Source: Ruegeria conchae
Lineage (GTDB): Bacteria; Pseudomonadota; Alphaproteobacteria; Rhodobacterales; Rhodobacteraceae
NCBI RefSeq assembly: GCF_000192475.1
Contig: NZ_AEYW01000025.1
Location: forward strand, 62,001 to 126,000
Length of the DNA stretch: 64,000 nt
Direction of reading: 5' to 3'
Positions 1 through 9,613 of the stretch are shown in pieces (position 1 is the first letter of the stretch; each line of letters opens with the position of its first letter). The notes below the pieces were generated by a model that was not told the origin of the DNA, searched no databases, and saw only the letters and a program-made list of their open reading frames with translations. The translations under genes and the position numbers were made by a program.

Positions 1-1
1 A

Positions 2-1357
2 GCGGCGACTGTGTTCACACTGTATTTTGCCTTCGTGCAGTTGCGCTTTTTCAGCCATGCGATCAGCCTGGTGAAAGGCGACTACTCTGACCCGAACGAT
101 GCGGGTGAGGTCAGCCACTTTCAAGCGCTCGCTACAGCCTTGTCCGGTACGGTTGGGCTTGGCAACATCGCCGGTGTTGCGGTTGCCGTCGGCATCGGCG
201 GGCCGGGTGCGACTTTCTGGATGATCGTCGCGGGTCTGTTGGGTATGGCGTCGAAATTCACCGAATGTACGCTGGGCGTGAAGTATCGCAACGAATACGA
301 GGATGGCACCGTTTCCGGTGGTCCGATGTATTACATGTCCAAAGGGTTCAACGAACTGGGCCTGCCGGGTGGTAAGATCCTTGCGGTTCTTTTCTCGATC
401 TTCTGTATCCTCGGTGCCTTGGGCGGGGGCAACATGTTCCAGGCCAACCAGGCGCACCAGCAGATCGCAGGCATCGTTGGAGACTATCCCGGTTGGATCA
501 CCGGTCTGGTGTTCGCGGGCATCGTGTTTGCAGTGATCGTGGGTGGCCTGAAATCTATCGCACGCGTGACCGAGAAAGTCGTGCCCTTTATGGGCGTGAT
601 GTATGTGGCTGCGGCGCTGGTAATCATCCTGATGAACGCGGATCAGATCGGGTGGGCCTTTGGCCAGATCTTCGCGGGTGCCTTCACTGGTCTCGGCGTG
701 GCTGGCGGTATGGTCGGTGCGCTGATCCAGGGCTTCCGTCGTGCGGCGTTTTCGAACGAGGCAGGCGTCGGGTCTGCAGCGATTGCACACTCTGCTGTTC
801 GGACCAAAGAGCCGATTACCGAGGGCTTTGTATCTCTGCTTGAGCCGTTCATCGATACGGTCGTGATCTGTACCATGACCGCGCTGGTGATCATCATCAC
901 CCAGCAATTGATCGTTGATCCGGAAACCGGCAATTACATGCTGAACGAAGCGGGTAACGCGATTGCAACTGTTGATGGTAACACCGGTGTCAGCCTGACC
1001 TCGGCAGCCTTCGGCAGCGCGTTCAGCTGGTTCCCGTTCATTCTGGCTATTGCCGTGGTGCTGTTTGCTTTCTCCACCATGATCAGCTGGTCCTACTATG
1101 GCCTCAAGGCCTGGACCTACCTGTTCGGTGAGGGCCACACGAAGGAACTGGTGTTCAAGGTCATCTTCTGCATCTTCGTTGTCATTGGCGCTGCGGCCAA
1201 CCTTGGTCCGGTCATCGACTTCTCGGATGCGGCGATCTTTGCGATGGCGGTTGTGAACGTCTTCGCGCTCTACTTCCTGATGAAAGTGGTGCGCCAGGAG
1301 CTGGCGTCCTACGCAGAACGGTTGAAGAGCGGCGAAATCCGCAAATTCGAACATTAA
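2..1357 (+). CDS. Sodium:alanine symporter family (AGCS) protein, 5' end outside window
   Basis: Inner-membrane carrier that takes up alanine or glycine with sodium. The reading frame is already open at base 2, so the start codon lies upstream; about 451 residues are visible of a family usually 450 to 550 long. The family signature [11 protein letters not shown] is present near the visible N-terminus, preceded by [12 protein letters not shown], and many hydrophobic segments follow up to the last helix near [17 protein letters not shown]-rich hairpin follows the stop codon. Substrate is assigned from the family only. Confidence in family is high. Confidence 0.93.
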   Translation, partial: AATVFTLYFAFVQLRFFSHAISLVKGDYSDPNDAGEVSHFQALATALSGTVGLGNIAGVAVAVGIGGPGATFWMIVAGLLGMASKFTECTLGVKYRNEYEDGTVSGGPMYYMSKGFNELGLPGGKILAVLFSIFCILGALGGGNMFQANQAHQQIAGIVGDYPGWITGLVFAGIVFAVIVGGLKSIARVTEKVVPFMGVMYVAAALVIILMNADQIGWAFGQIFAGAFTGLGVAGGMVGALIQGFRRAAFSNEAGVGSAAIAHSAVRTKEPITEGFVSLLEPFIDTVVICTMTALVIIITQQLIVDPETGNYMLNEAGNAIATVDGNTGVSLTSAAFGSAFSWFPFILAIAVVLFAFSTMISWSYYGLKAWTYLFGEGHTKELVFKVIFCIFVVIGAAANLGPVIDFSDAAIFAMAVVNVFALYFLMKVVRQELASYAERLKSGEIRKFEH

Positions 1358-1365
1358 ACCATACC

Positions 1366-1391
1366 ACCGGGGCGGCGCGCGTCGCCCCGGT
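1366..1391 (+). terminator. GC-rich hairpin after the AGCS symporter gene
   Basis: A perfect 9-bp stem (1366-1374 with 1383-1391) and an 8-nt loop begins 8 bases after the symporter stop codon. No run of T follows, so it is either a weak intrinsic terminator or an mRNA 3'-stabilising hairpin. Confidence 0.5.
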
Positions 1392-1540
1392 ACTCAGTCT
1401 GCCCGTGAAAATCGCAGATTCTGACCCAAACCCCCTTGCCAGTATGACCGAACTTGCGTAAACGGCGCTTCTGATCGCGTGACCGGCCGAGATGGCATGC
1501 CGAGTCGCGTCTGAAACCGAACCCGGAAAAGGAGACGGAA

Positions 1541-1741
1541 ATGCCTAAGATGAAGACCAAGTCGAGCGCCAAGAAGCGCTTTAAGGTGACTGCGACCGGT
1601 AAGGTCCTTGCTGGCCAGGCCGGCAAACGTCACGGCATGATCAAGCGGACCAAGAAATTCATCCGCGATGCCCGTGGCAACACCACCCTGTCCGCCCCCG
1701 ACGCCAAGATCGTCAAGGGCTACATGCCCTACGACCGCTAA
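1541..1741 (+). CDS. rpmI: 50S ribosomal protein L35
   Basis: Small basic protein of the large ribosomal subunit, 66 residues, the normal length. The start [15 protein letters not shown] and the KRHGMIKRT region are typical. An AAGGAG ribosome-binding site lies about 7 bases before the ATG. It is followed after 15 bases by rplT, the usual pair. infC, which often precedes rpmI, is not upstream here; a symporter gene is, so the pair probably has its own promoter in 1392-1530. Confidence 0.98.
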   Translation: MPKMKTKSSAKKRFKVTATGKVLAGQAGKRHGMIKRTKKFIRDARGNTTLSAPDAKIVKGYMPYDR

Positions 1742-1756
1742 GAGGAGATTTGAGAG

Positions 1757-2122
1757 ATGTCCCGCGTTAAAGGTGGAACCGTAACCCACGCCCGTCACAA
1801 GAAGATCATCAAAGCCGCAAAAGGCTATTATGGTCGTCGCAAGAGCACATTCAAAGTTGCGTCTCAGGCCGTTGACAAGGCCAACCAGTATGCAACCCGC
1901 GACCGCAAGAATCGCAAGCGCAACTTCCGCGCGCTGTGGATCCAGCGTATCAATGCTGCTGTGCGTTCGCATGACGAAGCACTGACATATTCCCGCTTCA
2001 TCAATGGCCTGAACCTGGCCGGTATCGAAGTGGACCGCAAAGTTCTGGCTGACCTGGCCGTGCACGAACCGGAAGCGTTCGGCGCGATCGTCGCCAAAGC
2101 TCAGGCAGCCCTGGCCGCCTGA
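1757..2122 (+). CDS. rplT: 50S ribosomal protein L20
   Basis: Binds 23S rRNA early in assembly of the large subunit. It has 121 residues, the usual length, with the lysine/arginine-rich N-terminal extension ([16 protein letters not shown]) and the C-terminal globular part with [25 protein letters not shown] lies just upstream of the start. It ends the rpmI-rplT operon and is followed by a strong intrinsic terminator. In some bacteria L20 represses its own operon by binding the leader mRNA; no such site could be confirmed here. Confidence 0.98.
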   Translation: MSRVKGGTVTHARHKKIIKAAKGYYGRRKSTFKVASQAVDKANQYATRDRKNRKRNFRALWIQRINAAVRSHDEALTYSRFINGLNLAGIEVDRKVLADLAVHEPEAFGAIVAKAQAALAA

Positions 2123-2150
2123 TCCTCGTCTCAGAGACAGTGAAATCAAA

Positions 2151-2177
2151 GCCGCTCCTGCAGGGAGCGGCTTTTTT
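2151..2177 (+). terminator. Intrinsic terminator of rpmI-rplT
   Basis: An 8-bp perfect stem, GCCGCTCC (2151-2158) with GGAGCGGC (2164-2171), loop of 5 bases, followed by six T (2172-2177) and preceded by AAA. On the other strand it could also serve the convergent LysR gene ending at 2211. Confidence 0.9.
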
Positions 2178-2210
2178 GGTTTAACAAACCGGGTCGTAAG
2201 CCCAACCGCC

Positions 2211-3125
2211 TCACAAATTTTTATCGGAGAATGGGTCCGATGGCGTGTTTAGCCGAAGATGTCGCATGAATGCGCGGGCGATTCTAGGAACCGGCCTTTG
2301 ATCCGAAATGACGAAGTGGCCACGATATCGCATGGGCGCTTCAAACGGGACAAAAGTCAGGTCCGGTGATCGATACATGTACACCGGAAAGGGATTGATC
2401 ACAGCCAACCCAAGGCCCTCCCGAGCCATATCGGCTGCTGCGAATGAGGTCGAAACCTCGGCGACAATTCTGGGTTCCGCTCGTACCTGATGCAGTAATC
2501 GATCAAGCTGCCCGCGTCTGCCGTGGCGATATGTCAATGCAATCAGATCTTGTTCATGCAGATCTGCGGGGGCGAGCGCACTGCGTTGGGCAAGTGGATG
2601 TTCGGGTCGCATTACGCAAACTGCTGGCGATTCCCTGAACGGTATCAGTTTGATCCCCGCGCGGCTTTGCTCAATCCCGGTTACCGCCAAATCGAAGCGG
2701 TTTTCCAATACGCCCAATGTCACCATGTCTGAGGTCGTCACCTCCAGGTTCACAAAAAAACCCGGATTTCCACGTATGAAACTGGCGATGAGCGTGACGA
2801 TATAGCGGTGGGCATAACTTGGAGGAGCGACAAGGCGTAACGTTTCCTGGACGGTTTCACCCGGTCCATCGATCCGGTCGAGAGCTTCGAACAAGGGATC
2901 GAGACGCATGTTCAATCGCACGGCCTCTTGCGTCGGGCGTAGTCTGCCCGCATCCCTTTCAAACAGTATTTTCCCAAGCCGGGATTCAAGACTGCCAACA
3001 GATCGGCTGACGGCTGATTGAGACAGGCCCAGTTGTCGTGCAGCGGCGGCAGTGGTTCCTGCCTGCATGAGGGCCCGCAAGGCTTGATACTCCGGTAGTG
3101 AGTGCCAGTTGCGTGTTTTCTTCAT
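2211..3125 (-). CDS. LysR-family transcriptional regulator next to dipeptide uptake genes
   Basis: DNA-binding regulator of 304 residues, the usual LysR length. The N-terminal winged helix-turn-helix (about residues 10-65) contains QLGLSQSAVSRSVGSLESRL; the rest (about 90-300) is the periplasmic-binding-like effector domain. It is divergent from the dipeptidase and dipeptide ABC operon, and a perfect ATGAGT-AAA-ACTCAT palindrome with the LysR T-N11-A pattern sits between them at 3158-3172, so it most likely controls that operon and itself. The inducer is unknown; a peptide or amino acid is a guess from context. Confidence 0.93.
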   Translation of the reverse strand: MKKTRNWHSLPEYQALRALMQAGTTAAAARQLGLSQSAVSRSVGSLESRLGKILFERDAGRLRPTQEAVRLNMRLDPLFEALDRIDGPGETVQETLRLVAPPSYAHRYIVTLIASFIRGNPGFFVNLEVTTSDMVTLGVLENRFDLAVTGIEQSRAGIKLIPFRESPAVCVMRPEHPLAQRSALAPADLHEQDLIALTYRHGRRGQLDRLLHQVRAEPRIVAEVSTSFAAADMAREGLGLAVINPFPVYMYRSPDLTFVPFEAPMRYRGHFVISDQRPVPRIARAFMRHLRLNTPSDPFSDKNL

Positions 3126-3157
3126 CGACTTGCGCCCTCATGAATCCGACTAGCTCT

Positions 3158-3172
3158 ATGAGTAAAACTCAT
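3158..3172. promoter_or_regulatory. Candidate LysR operator between the regulator and dipeptidase genes
   Basis: Perfect inverted repeat ATGAGT-AAA-ACTCAT. It fits the T-N11-A LysR box (T at 3159, A at 3171). It lies 33 bases from the LysR start codon and 75 bases before the likely dipeptidase start, the normal place for an activator/autorepressor site. Confidence 0.6.
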
Positions 3173-3247
3173 TGAATTTTTTTGCAATCATGACGATAAC
3201 GTCTGTTAGCGTGTATCGGATTGATACTTAATTCGGGTGATACGGCT

Positions 3248-4303
3248 TTGAACACCTTCCCACTCATTTTCGATGGGCACAATGATGTGTTGTCCAAGTT
3301 GGCTTCGACCGGTGGTGTTTCAGAAGCGGGCCAATTTCTGAGCGGCCTGGAAGGCGCAATCGATCTGGTCAAATCCAAAGAGGGTGGGTTTGGCGGCGGG
3401 TTCTTTGCCGTGTGGGTGCCGTCGCCAATGGATGTCGACGCCAAGATGGAAGAGATGGTCCAGCCCAGATATGACCTGCCGCTTCCCGATCAGATAGATG
3501 CTGAAGACGCCTTCCCGGCAGCACTGAGCCAGATTGCCATATTGTTGGAACTGGAAAGGCTGGGCGCGTTGAGTGTTGCACGCTCAGTCGCAGATATCCG
3601 GGATTGTCTGGCGCAGGGTCGGATGGCAGCGATATTTCATATCGAAGGTGCCGAAGCGATTGATGCCGATCTGCATTCGCTCGACGTTTTTCATGCTGCG
3701 GGGCTGCGCTCGCTTGGTCCGGTCTGGAGCAGGCCAAACATTTTCGGGCACGGTGTGCCGTTCAGATATCCATCAGGGCCAGACACCGGTCCGGGGTTGA
3801 CCGATTATGGTCTGCGACTTGTCCAACGCTGCAACGCGCTTGGGATCATGCTGGACTTGTCTCATCTCAATGAGAAAGGTTTTTGGGACGTTGCGCGATA
3901 TTCAGATGCGCCCCTGGTAGCAACGCATTCGAATGCGCACGCCATTTGCCCGCACGCTCGAAATCTGACAGACGATCAGCTTCGCACAATCGCAGAAAGC
4001 GACGGGATGGTCGGACTGAATTTTGCCGCCGCGTTTCTGCGCGAGGATGGGCGAATGCTTTCTGACGTGCCGCTGACACAGGTTCTGAAGCACCTAGATC
4101 ACCTGATCGGGATCTTGGGTGAGGACCGGGTCGGGCTTGGGTCGGACTATGACGGGGCCGTGGTTCCAGACGATGTGACCGACGTAGCGATGCTGCCCCG
4201 ATTGAGAGATGCCATGGAAACCCATGGATACGGCGAAGAGCTCATTAAGAAGCTCTGCCATGAAAACTGGTTGCGTGTACTTGAGAAGACTTGGGGATCG
4301 TAA
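3248..4303 (+). CDS. Membrane dipeptidase (peptidase family M19)
   Basis: Zinc-dependent dipeptidase that cleaves dipeptides. Seen: the zinc-binding DGHND motif right at the N-terminus, HIEGAE near residue 132 (bridging Glu), LDLSHLNEKGF, THSNAHAICPHARN and GLGSDYDG. The frame is open from a TTG at 3221, but a TTG at 3248 gives MNTFPLIFDGHND, with GGGTGAT about 8 bases upstream, so 351 residues are preferred. No signal peptide is visible, so it is probably cytoplasmic. It is the first gene of an operon with a dipeptide ABC importer, which suggests cleavage of the imported peptide. Confidence 0.92.
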   Translation: MNTFPLIFDGHNDVLSKLASTGGVSEAGQFLSGLEGAIDLVKSKEGGFGGGFFAVWVPSPMDVDAKMEEMVQPRYDLPLPDQIDAEDAFPAALSQIAILLELERLGALSVARSVADIRDCLAQGRMAAIFHIEGAEAIDADLHSLDVFHAAGLRSLGPVWSRPNIFGHGVPFRYPSGPDTGPGLTDYGLRLVQRCNALGIMLDLSHLNEKGFWDVARYSDAPLVATHSNAHAICPHARNLTDDQLRTIAESDGMVGLNFAAAFLREDGRMLSDVPLTQVLKHLDHLIGILGEDRVGLGSDYDGAVVPDDVTDVAMLPRLRDAMETHGYGEELIKKLCHENWLRVLEKTWGS

Positions 4304-4338
4304 CCGTTAGTGAATAACTTGATGACAGAGAGGACAAA

Positions 4339-5934
4339 ATGAACGCATTTAATAGATTGCTTACCGGTGCGGCGCTGGGATTGGCGCTGGCTGTGACCTC
4401 GACTTCGGCAATCGCGGAAACGCCGCCAAACATGTTGGTGATCGCGAACCGTATTGACGACATCACAACACTGGACCCCGCTGAAAGCTTTGAATTTGCC
4501 GGATCGGACGTCAGTCGGAATGTCTACCAAAAGCTCGTCAACTTCGACCCGCTTGATCTGGATGCTGGCTATCAGCCCGACGTCGCAGAAAGCTGGGATG
4601 TATCTAAGGATGGCAAGTCCATCACATTTAAGATCAGGGAAGGGCTGACCTTCCATTCCGGCAACCCGGTGACTGCTGAGGATGTACAGTTTTCGCTGCG
4701 CCGTGCGATCATTCTGAACAAAACTCCGGCCTTTATCCTTACCCAGTTTGGGTTCACGCCGGAAAACGTCGAGCAAACGATTGTTGCGGATGGCAACACT
4801 CTGACGATCACAACCGACAAGCCCTACGCGACATCCTTCGTTCTGAACTGTCTGACCGCGACCATCGGTGGCATCGTCGATAAGAAGACTGTGATGGAAC
4901 ACAACAAGGACGGAGATCTGGGCAACGAGTGGCTTAAGACCAACACGGCGGGCTCCGGTGCCTACAGCTTGGTGAGCTGGAAGCCCAATGAAAGCGTGAC
5001 CCTACAGTCCAACCCTGATTTCTATCTGGGTGCCCCGGCGATGGAGCGCGTCGTTGTCCGTCACGTTCAAGAAAGCGCTAGCCAGCGCTTGCTGCTCGAG
5101 CGTGGTGATATCGACGTTGCCCGCAACCTGAACCCCGAAGACGTTGCAGGAGTATCATCAGTTGCTGGCGTCAAGATTTCAGACGAGTTGAAGGGCCGTC
5201 TGATGTATGTCTCACTAAACCAGAAGCACCCAGAGCTCAGCAAACCTCAGGTCCGTCAGGCCTTCAAATACCTGATCGACTATGAAGGGATGCGCGACAG
5301 TTTCCTGAAGGGTCAGTACACAATCCATCAGAACTTCCTGCCGCAAACCTATCTTGGTGCCTCCGATGAGAATCCCTTCAGCTTCAACGTCGAAAAAGCC
5401 AAAGCGTTGCTGGATGAAGCTGGTGTAAGTGGGCTTGAGATCGAAGTTGGCGTGCGCGAAGCGCAAGAGCGGATTGAGATCGCTCAGTCGCTGCAAAATG
5501 CGCTGGGTCAGGTTGGTATCACGATGAATATTACTGTCGGTACTGCCAAACAAATTCTGGCGCGGTATCGCGCACGGGAACTGGACGTCTATCTTGGCGC
5601 ATGGGGTCCGGACTATCCTGATCCGCAAACCAACGCGGGGACGTTTGCCTATAATCCTGACAACTCGGATGCGGCCAATGCAACTGGTCTGTTGGCGTGG
5701 CGGAATTCGTGGGATACCGGCGGGCTGACAGAGAAAACAGATGCGGCTGTGGTTGAGAATGACACCGTGAAACGTGCCGGTATGTACAAGGAAATCCAGG
5801 CTGAATTCCGTGAGACATCACCATTTGTCGTGATGTTCCAGCAAATTGAGCAATCGGCATTGCGTGAAAACGTAACGGATTTCTCGACCGGTCAGGCGAT
5901 CACATCGGCGTCGTATTGGCAGGTGACCAAGTAA
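4339..5934 (+). CDS. ABC transporter substrate-binding protein, peptide/nickel (SBP family 5)
   Basis: Periplasmic receptor of an oligo/dipeptide importer, 531 residues, the usual length of DppA/OppA proteins. A clear signal peptide (residues 1-26, hydrophobic GAALGLALAVTS, cleavage after AIA) precedes the mature protein. The family sequence YQPDVAESWDVSKDGKSITF and the later YLGAWGPDYPDPQ region are visible. The start has GAGAGGACAAA upstream. It lies 35 bases after the dipeptidase and directly abuts the permease gene (stop TAA then ATG). The dipeptidase context favours peptides, but the exact ligand cannot be read from sequence. Confidence 0.93.
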   Translation: MNAFNRLLTGAALGLALAVTSTSAIAETPPNMLVIANRIDDITTLDPAESFEFAGSDVSRNVYQKLVNFDPLDLDAGYQPDVAESWDVSKDGKSITFKIREGLTFHSGNPVTAEDVQFSLRRAIILNKTPAFILTQFGFTPENVEQTIVADGNTLTITTDKPYATSFVLNCLTATIGGIVDKKTVMEHNKDGDLGNEWLKTNTAGSGAYSLVSWKPNESVTLQSNPDFYLGAPAMERVVVRHVQESASQRLLLERGDIDVARNLNPEDVAGVSSVAGVKISDELKGRLMYVSLNQKHPELSKPQVRQAFKYLIDYEGMRDSFLKGQYTIHQNFLPQTYLGASDENPFSFNVEKAKALLDEAGVSGLEIEVGVREAQERIEIAQSLQNALGQVGITMNITVGTAKQILARYRARELDVYLGAWGPDYPDPQTNAGTFAYNPDNSDAANATGLLAWRNSWDTGGLTEKTDAAVVENDTVKRAGMYKEIQAEFRETSPFVVMFQQIEQSALRENVTDFSTGQAITSASYWQVTK

Positions 5935-6993
5935 ATGGCTCTGGCCGAAAGACCATCTGAGGGGCGCCGCTCGGCGCCTCTTATCCATTGGATCAAGAGT
6001 ATCCTGAAAACTCTTGGTACCATTGCAATCACGATGTTGGGTCTGCTGTTCGTGACCTTCATCATCGGCCGCGTCATGCCGATTGATCCGGTGCTGGCGA
6101 TCGTAGGTGAGCGCGCCTCGCAATCGACTTATGATGCAGTCTACCAACAGCTTGGCCTCGATAAACCGCTGCTGGTGCAGTTTGGGTATTATCTTTGGGA
6201 CGTCCTGCACGGAGACTTTGGCAACTCGCTGCTGAATGCGCGTCCGGTTTCCGAAGACATCGCACGTGTCTTCCCTGCCACGCTGGAATTGGCGACTTTG
6301 GGTGTGATGATTGGCATCTTTCTAGGTGTTCCACTGGGTGTGATTGCCGCCGTGAAGCGGGGGTCCTGGATCGATCAGATCGCCCGTGTGGTCGCGCTTG
6401 TTGGCTACTCAATGCCAATCTTCTGGCTGGGGCTTATGGGGCTTCTGGTCTTCTACGGAATTCTTGGCTGGGTTGGGGGACCGGGTCGGTTGGATATCTT
6501 CTACGAAGATATTGTGCCCGCGCGTACCGGTTTGATCTTGGTGGATAGTGCCATCGCCCAGGATTGGGACGTCTTCCGCAACGCGCTGTCTCACATCATC
6601 CTGCCCGCTGCTTTGCTGGGGTATTACTCACTGGCTTACATCAGCCGGATGACGCGATCCTTCATGTTGGAACAGTTGTCAGCTGAATATGTCATTACCG
6701 CCCGCGTCAAAGGCCTGTCAGAACGGCAGGTGATTTGGCGTCACGCCTTCAAGAATATTCGCGTACAACTCATTACGGTCATCGCACTGAGCTACGCCAA
6801 TTTGCTTGAAGGCTCGGTTCTGACCGAGATCATCTTTAGCTGGCCGGGGATCGGCAGCTACATCACGACCGCTTTGCTGAGTGCCGACATGAATGCCGTC
6901 CTCGGAGGAACAGTCGTGGTCGGGCTGATCTTTATCTGCCTGAACATATTCTCCGACCTTCTCTACCGTTTCTTTGATCCGAGGTCGAAATGA
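5935..6993 (+). CDS. Peptide ABC transporter permease (DppB type)
   Basis: Inner-membrane permease subunit with about six helices, 352 residues. The N-terminal helix ITMLGLLFVTFIIGRVMPIDP is typical of DppB/OppB, and the EAA-like loop that contacts the ATPase is seen at EYVITARVKGLSERQVIWRHA. The ATG follows the stop of the binding-protein gene with no gap. The next permease overlaps by ATGA. A sequence insert (about WVGGPGRLDIFYEDIVPART) lies in the periplasmic loop, as in many DppB proteins. Confidence 0.94.
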   Translation: MALAERPSEGRRSAPLIHWIKSILKTLGTIAITMLGLLFVTFIIGRVMPIDPVLAIVGERASQSTYDAVYQQLGLDKPLLVQFGYYLWDVLHGDFGNSLLNARPVSEDIARVFPATLELATLGVMIGIFLGVPLGVIAAVKRGSWIDQIARVVALVGYSMPIFWLGLMGLLVFYGILGWVGGPGRLDIFYEDIVPARTGLILVDSAIAQDWDVFRNALSHIILPAALLGYYSLAYISRMTRSFMLEQLSAEYVITARVKGLSERQVIWRHAFKNIRVQLITVIALSYANLLEGSVLTEIIFSWPGIGSYITTALLSADMNAVLGGTVVVGLIFICLNIFSDLLYRFFDPRSK

Positions 6994-7901
6994 GCGACAT
7001 GACTTTGCGTCAGTGGCTGCTGACCGACGAACCCACATCCCGACGCCACGCCAGACTGGCCAGCCTGTACAAAGGCTGGCTGACACTGCGATCAAACTCG
7101 ATGGCAATGGTTGGGTTGGCGATCCTAGTTATCCTCGTGCTGACTGCGGTTTTTGCTCCTATCATCGCACCGCAAGATCCTTTTGTTCAGGATTTGTCCA
7201 GCCGACTGCTCCCTATCGGCGCCGAAGGACATTTGCTGGGGACCGACAGCCTAGGGCGAGATATTCTTTCACGCTTGATTTATGGCGCGCGGATAACGCT
7301 GTACATTGTGGCGTTGGTGGCGCTTATCGCTCCGGTCGCGGGCCTTTTGGTCGGAACCGTCGCGGGATATGCTGGCGGATGGGCAGATGTGATCCTCATG
7401 CGCATCACCGATATCTTCCTCGCCTTTCCGCGACTTGTTCTGGCATTGGCTTTTGTAGCCGCGCTCGGGGCAGGGATCGAGAACGCGGTTTTGGCGATCT
7501 CGCTGACTGCATGGCCGCCATACGCGCGCATGGCGCGGGCAGAAACGCTTACGATCCGGTCGACCGACTATATCAATGCGATCCGGCTTCAAGGGGCTGG
7601 GCCACTGCGGATCATCACCCGGCACATCTGGCCACTTTGCATTTCATCGTTGATCGTAAGGGTCACACTCGACATGGCCGGGATCATTCTGGCCGCAGCC
7701 GGCCTTGGGTTTCTGGGACTAGGGGCGCAACCTCCAAGCCCGGAATGGGGCGCCATGATTTCCGAAGGGCGTAGGTTCATCCTTGATCACTGGTGGGTTG
7801 CCACGGTGCCAGGGCTTGCAATCTTCACAGTTTCGCTGGCCTTTAACCTGTTGGGGGACGGGCTAAGGGACGCGCTTGATCCAAAGGACGGTGGGCAATG
7901 A
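6990..7901 (+). CDS. Peptide ABC transporter permease (DppC type)
   Basis: Second membrane subunit, 303 residues. It has the DppC/OppC N-terminal segment with one helix (MAMVGLAILVILVLTAVFAPIIAPQDP) and the motif HLLGTDSLGRDILSRLIYGAR, then the transporter core with the coupling loop TDYINAIRLQGAGPLRIITRH. ATGA overlaps at both ends show tight translational coupling to the neighbouring genes. Function is confident at family level. Confidence 0.95.
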   Translation: MSDMTLRQWLLTDEPTSRRHARLASLYKGWLTLRSNSMAMVGLAILVILVLTAVFAPIIAPQDPFVQDLSSRLLPIGAEGHLLGTDSLGRDILSRLIYGARITLYIVALVALIAPVAGLLVGTVAGYAGGWADVILMRITDIFLAFPRLVLALAFVAALGAGIENAVLAISLTAWPPYARMARAETLTIRSTDYINAIRLQGAGPLRIITRHIWPLCISSLIVRVTLDMAGIILAAAGLGFLGLGAQPPSPEWGAMISEGRRFILDHWWVATVPGLAIFTVSLAFNLLGDGLRDALDPKDGGQ

Positions 7902-8746
7902 ACTTACTCGACATCGAAGACCTGTGGGTTCGCTTCCCTACCCGTCAGGGCGTGTTTGATGCGGTCCGCGGAGTGTCATTCTCGTTGGGGCGTGAACGGC
8001 TGGGGATCGTTGGCGAAAGCGGGTCCGGTAAGTCGATGACAGGGAGGGCCATCCTGCGCCTGATCCGAAAGCCCGGTATCGTCGAAGCCAACCACATCGG
8101 TCTTGAGGGACGTGACCTGTTGCAGCTCACCGAGCGCGAGATGCGCAGCGTGCGCGGCAAGCAGATTTCCATGGTGATGCAGGACCCCAAGTTCTCTCTA
8201 AACCCGGTGGTCACGGTAGGCGAACAGTTGATGGAGGCGTATCTTCAGCACAATTCCGGCTCTAAATCGCGCGCCAAAAAAATGGCGATCGAAATGTTGG
8301 AGAATGTTTCGATCCGCAATCCCGAACGGGTAATGCGGGCATACCCGCATGAAGTGTCAGGAGGTATGGGGCAACGCATCATGATCGCGATGATGCTGAT
8401 TCCGAACCCTAAGATCCTGATTGCGGATGAGCCGACCTCGGCGTTGGATGTCAGTGTTCAGCGGCAGGTGCTAAACATCATGGACGGATTGGTCAAAGAA
8501 CGGGGCATGGGCCTGATCTTCATCAGTCATGACCTCAACCTGGTGTCCGAGTTTTGCGACCGTGTCCTCATCATGTACGCGGGACGGATTGTCGAAGTCT
8601 GCGAAGCAGATAAGCTGCACCAGGCGCAACACCCATACACTCAGGGGCTGCTGAATTCGCTCCCGCGTCTTGATGAGAAATGTGCGCATCTGAGTGTTCT
8701 GACCCGCGATCCCGCCTGGTCAGACGCGCCCAGCGTGAGGGGTTGA
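7898..8746 (+). CDS. Peptide ABC transporter ATP-binding protein (DppD type)
   Basis: ATPase subunit, 282 residues. Walker A GESGSGKS at residues 39-46, signature VSGGMGQR, Walker B ILIADEPTSALDVS and the switch histidine in FISHDLNLV are all present. It is somewhat shorter than many DppD proteins (about 320), with a reduced C-terminal oligopeptide-transporter extension ending after PYTQGLLNSLPRLDEK. It overlaps the permease by ATGA and is separated from the second ATPase by one base. Confidence 0.94.
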   Translation: MNLLDIEDLWVRFPTRQGVFDAVRGVSFSLGRERLGIVGESGSGKSMTGRAILRLIRKPGIVEANHIGLEGRDLLQLTEREMRSVRGKQISMVMQDPKFSLNPVVTVGEQLMEAYLQHNSGSKSRAKKMAIEMLENVSIRNPERVMRAYPHEVSGGMGQRIMIAMMLIPNPKILIADEPTSALDVSVQRQVLNIMDGLVKERGMGLIFISHDLNLVSEFCDRVLIMYAGRIVEVCEADKLHQAQHPYTQGLLNSLPRLDEKCAHLSVLTRDPAWSDAPSVRG

Positions 8747-8747
8747 A

Positions 8748-9497
8748 ATGACCGCATTAGAAATCAACGATCTGAACGTCTGGTTTGGTCACGCGCATGA
8801 CCGCGTAGATGCGGTTAAGGGTGCTTGTCTTAGTGTTAACCAGGGTGAGAGCTTTGGTCTTGTGGGTGAAAGCGGCTCGGGCAAATCTACCATCCTCCGC
8901 GCAATAACCGGTCTGGCGCCTCAATGGTCTGGTACTATCCGAGTCGAAGGTGAAGCGTTGTCCGGGGCCAAGCGAGATCGCAGGTTTTTTAGAACCGTGC
9001 AGATGGTTTTTCAGGATCCATACGCCTCGCTTCACCCGCGGCACACCGTCGATCAGGTGCTCAGTGAAACTCTGCATCTGCACGGACTAGATAATATCGA
9101 TCAAAGGGTCAAAGGTCTGCTGAACGATGTTGGGCTCGGGCAGCGCTTCCGGTTTCGGTATCCACATCAGTTATCCGGAGGGCAGCGTCAGAGGGTCGCT
9201 ATCGCCAGAGCGTTGGCAGGCGAGCCGGACATCCTGCTGCTGGATGAACCCACATCAGCTCTGGATGTCAGCGTTCAGGCAGAAGTATTGAACTTGTTGA
9301 CGGATTTGCGAAGACAACGCGGGCTGACATATTTGATGGTATCCCATGATCTTCCAGTTATCGCGCATATGTGCGATCAACTGGCAGTTATGCGAAATGG
9401 TGAGATCGTTGAGGTCATGTCCTCTGAAACGCTGCGTGTAGGCACACCTGAACACCCGTACTCGCAAGAATTGCTGCAGGCCTCGGTCGCCGTTTGA
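8748..9497 (+). CDS. Peptide ABC transporter ATP-binding protein (DppF type)
   Basis: Second ATPase subunit, 249 residues. Walker A GESGSGKS at 40-47, signature LSGGQRQRVAIARAL, Walker B ILLLDEPTSALDVSVQ and SHDLPVIAHMCD are intact. It is shorter than usual DppF (about 320) because the C-terminal extension stops after PYSQELLQASVAV. It is the last gene of the operon; no clear terminator hairpin follows before the tRNA on the opposite strand. Confidence 0.94.
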   Translation: MTALEINDLNVWFGHAHDRVDAVKGACLSVNQGESFGLVGESGSGKSTILRAITGLAPQWSGTIRVEGEALSGAKRDRRFFRTVQMVFQDPYASLHPRHTVDQVLSETLHLHGLDNIDQRVKGLLNDVGLGQRFRFRYPHQLSGGQRQRVAIARALAGEPDILLLDEPTSALDVSVQAEVLNLLTDLRRQRGLTYLMVSHDLPVIAHMCDQLAVMRNGEIVEVMSSETLRVGTPEHPYSQELLQASVAV

Positions 9498-9613
9498 CGA
9501 GATACGAACGCTGGTTGGCGTACATCTATCTGGCGAAGTGCTTTGAGCGTATTTGCGGCTGATTTCACACGACTTCTCGGAAACCTAAAGGGTCTTGATT
9601 GTCGTGTAGATTA

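Noticed and set aside
1394..2149. 251-codon minus-strand ORF across rpmI and rplT
   Set aside because: It covers two certain ribosomal genes on the other strand and has no recognisable family sequence.
4147..4902. 251-codon minus-strand ORF over the dipeptidase and binding-protein genes
   Set aside because: Antisense to two well-identified genes, spans their junction and shows no domain.
6974..7774. 266-codon plus-strand ORF overlapping the DppC-type gene in another frame
   Set aside because: The overlapping permease frame has full family similarity; this one is Arg/Gly/His-rich and out of frame.
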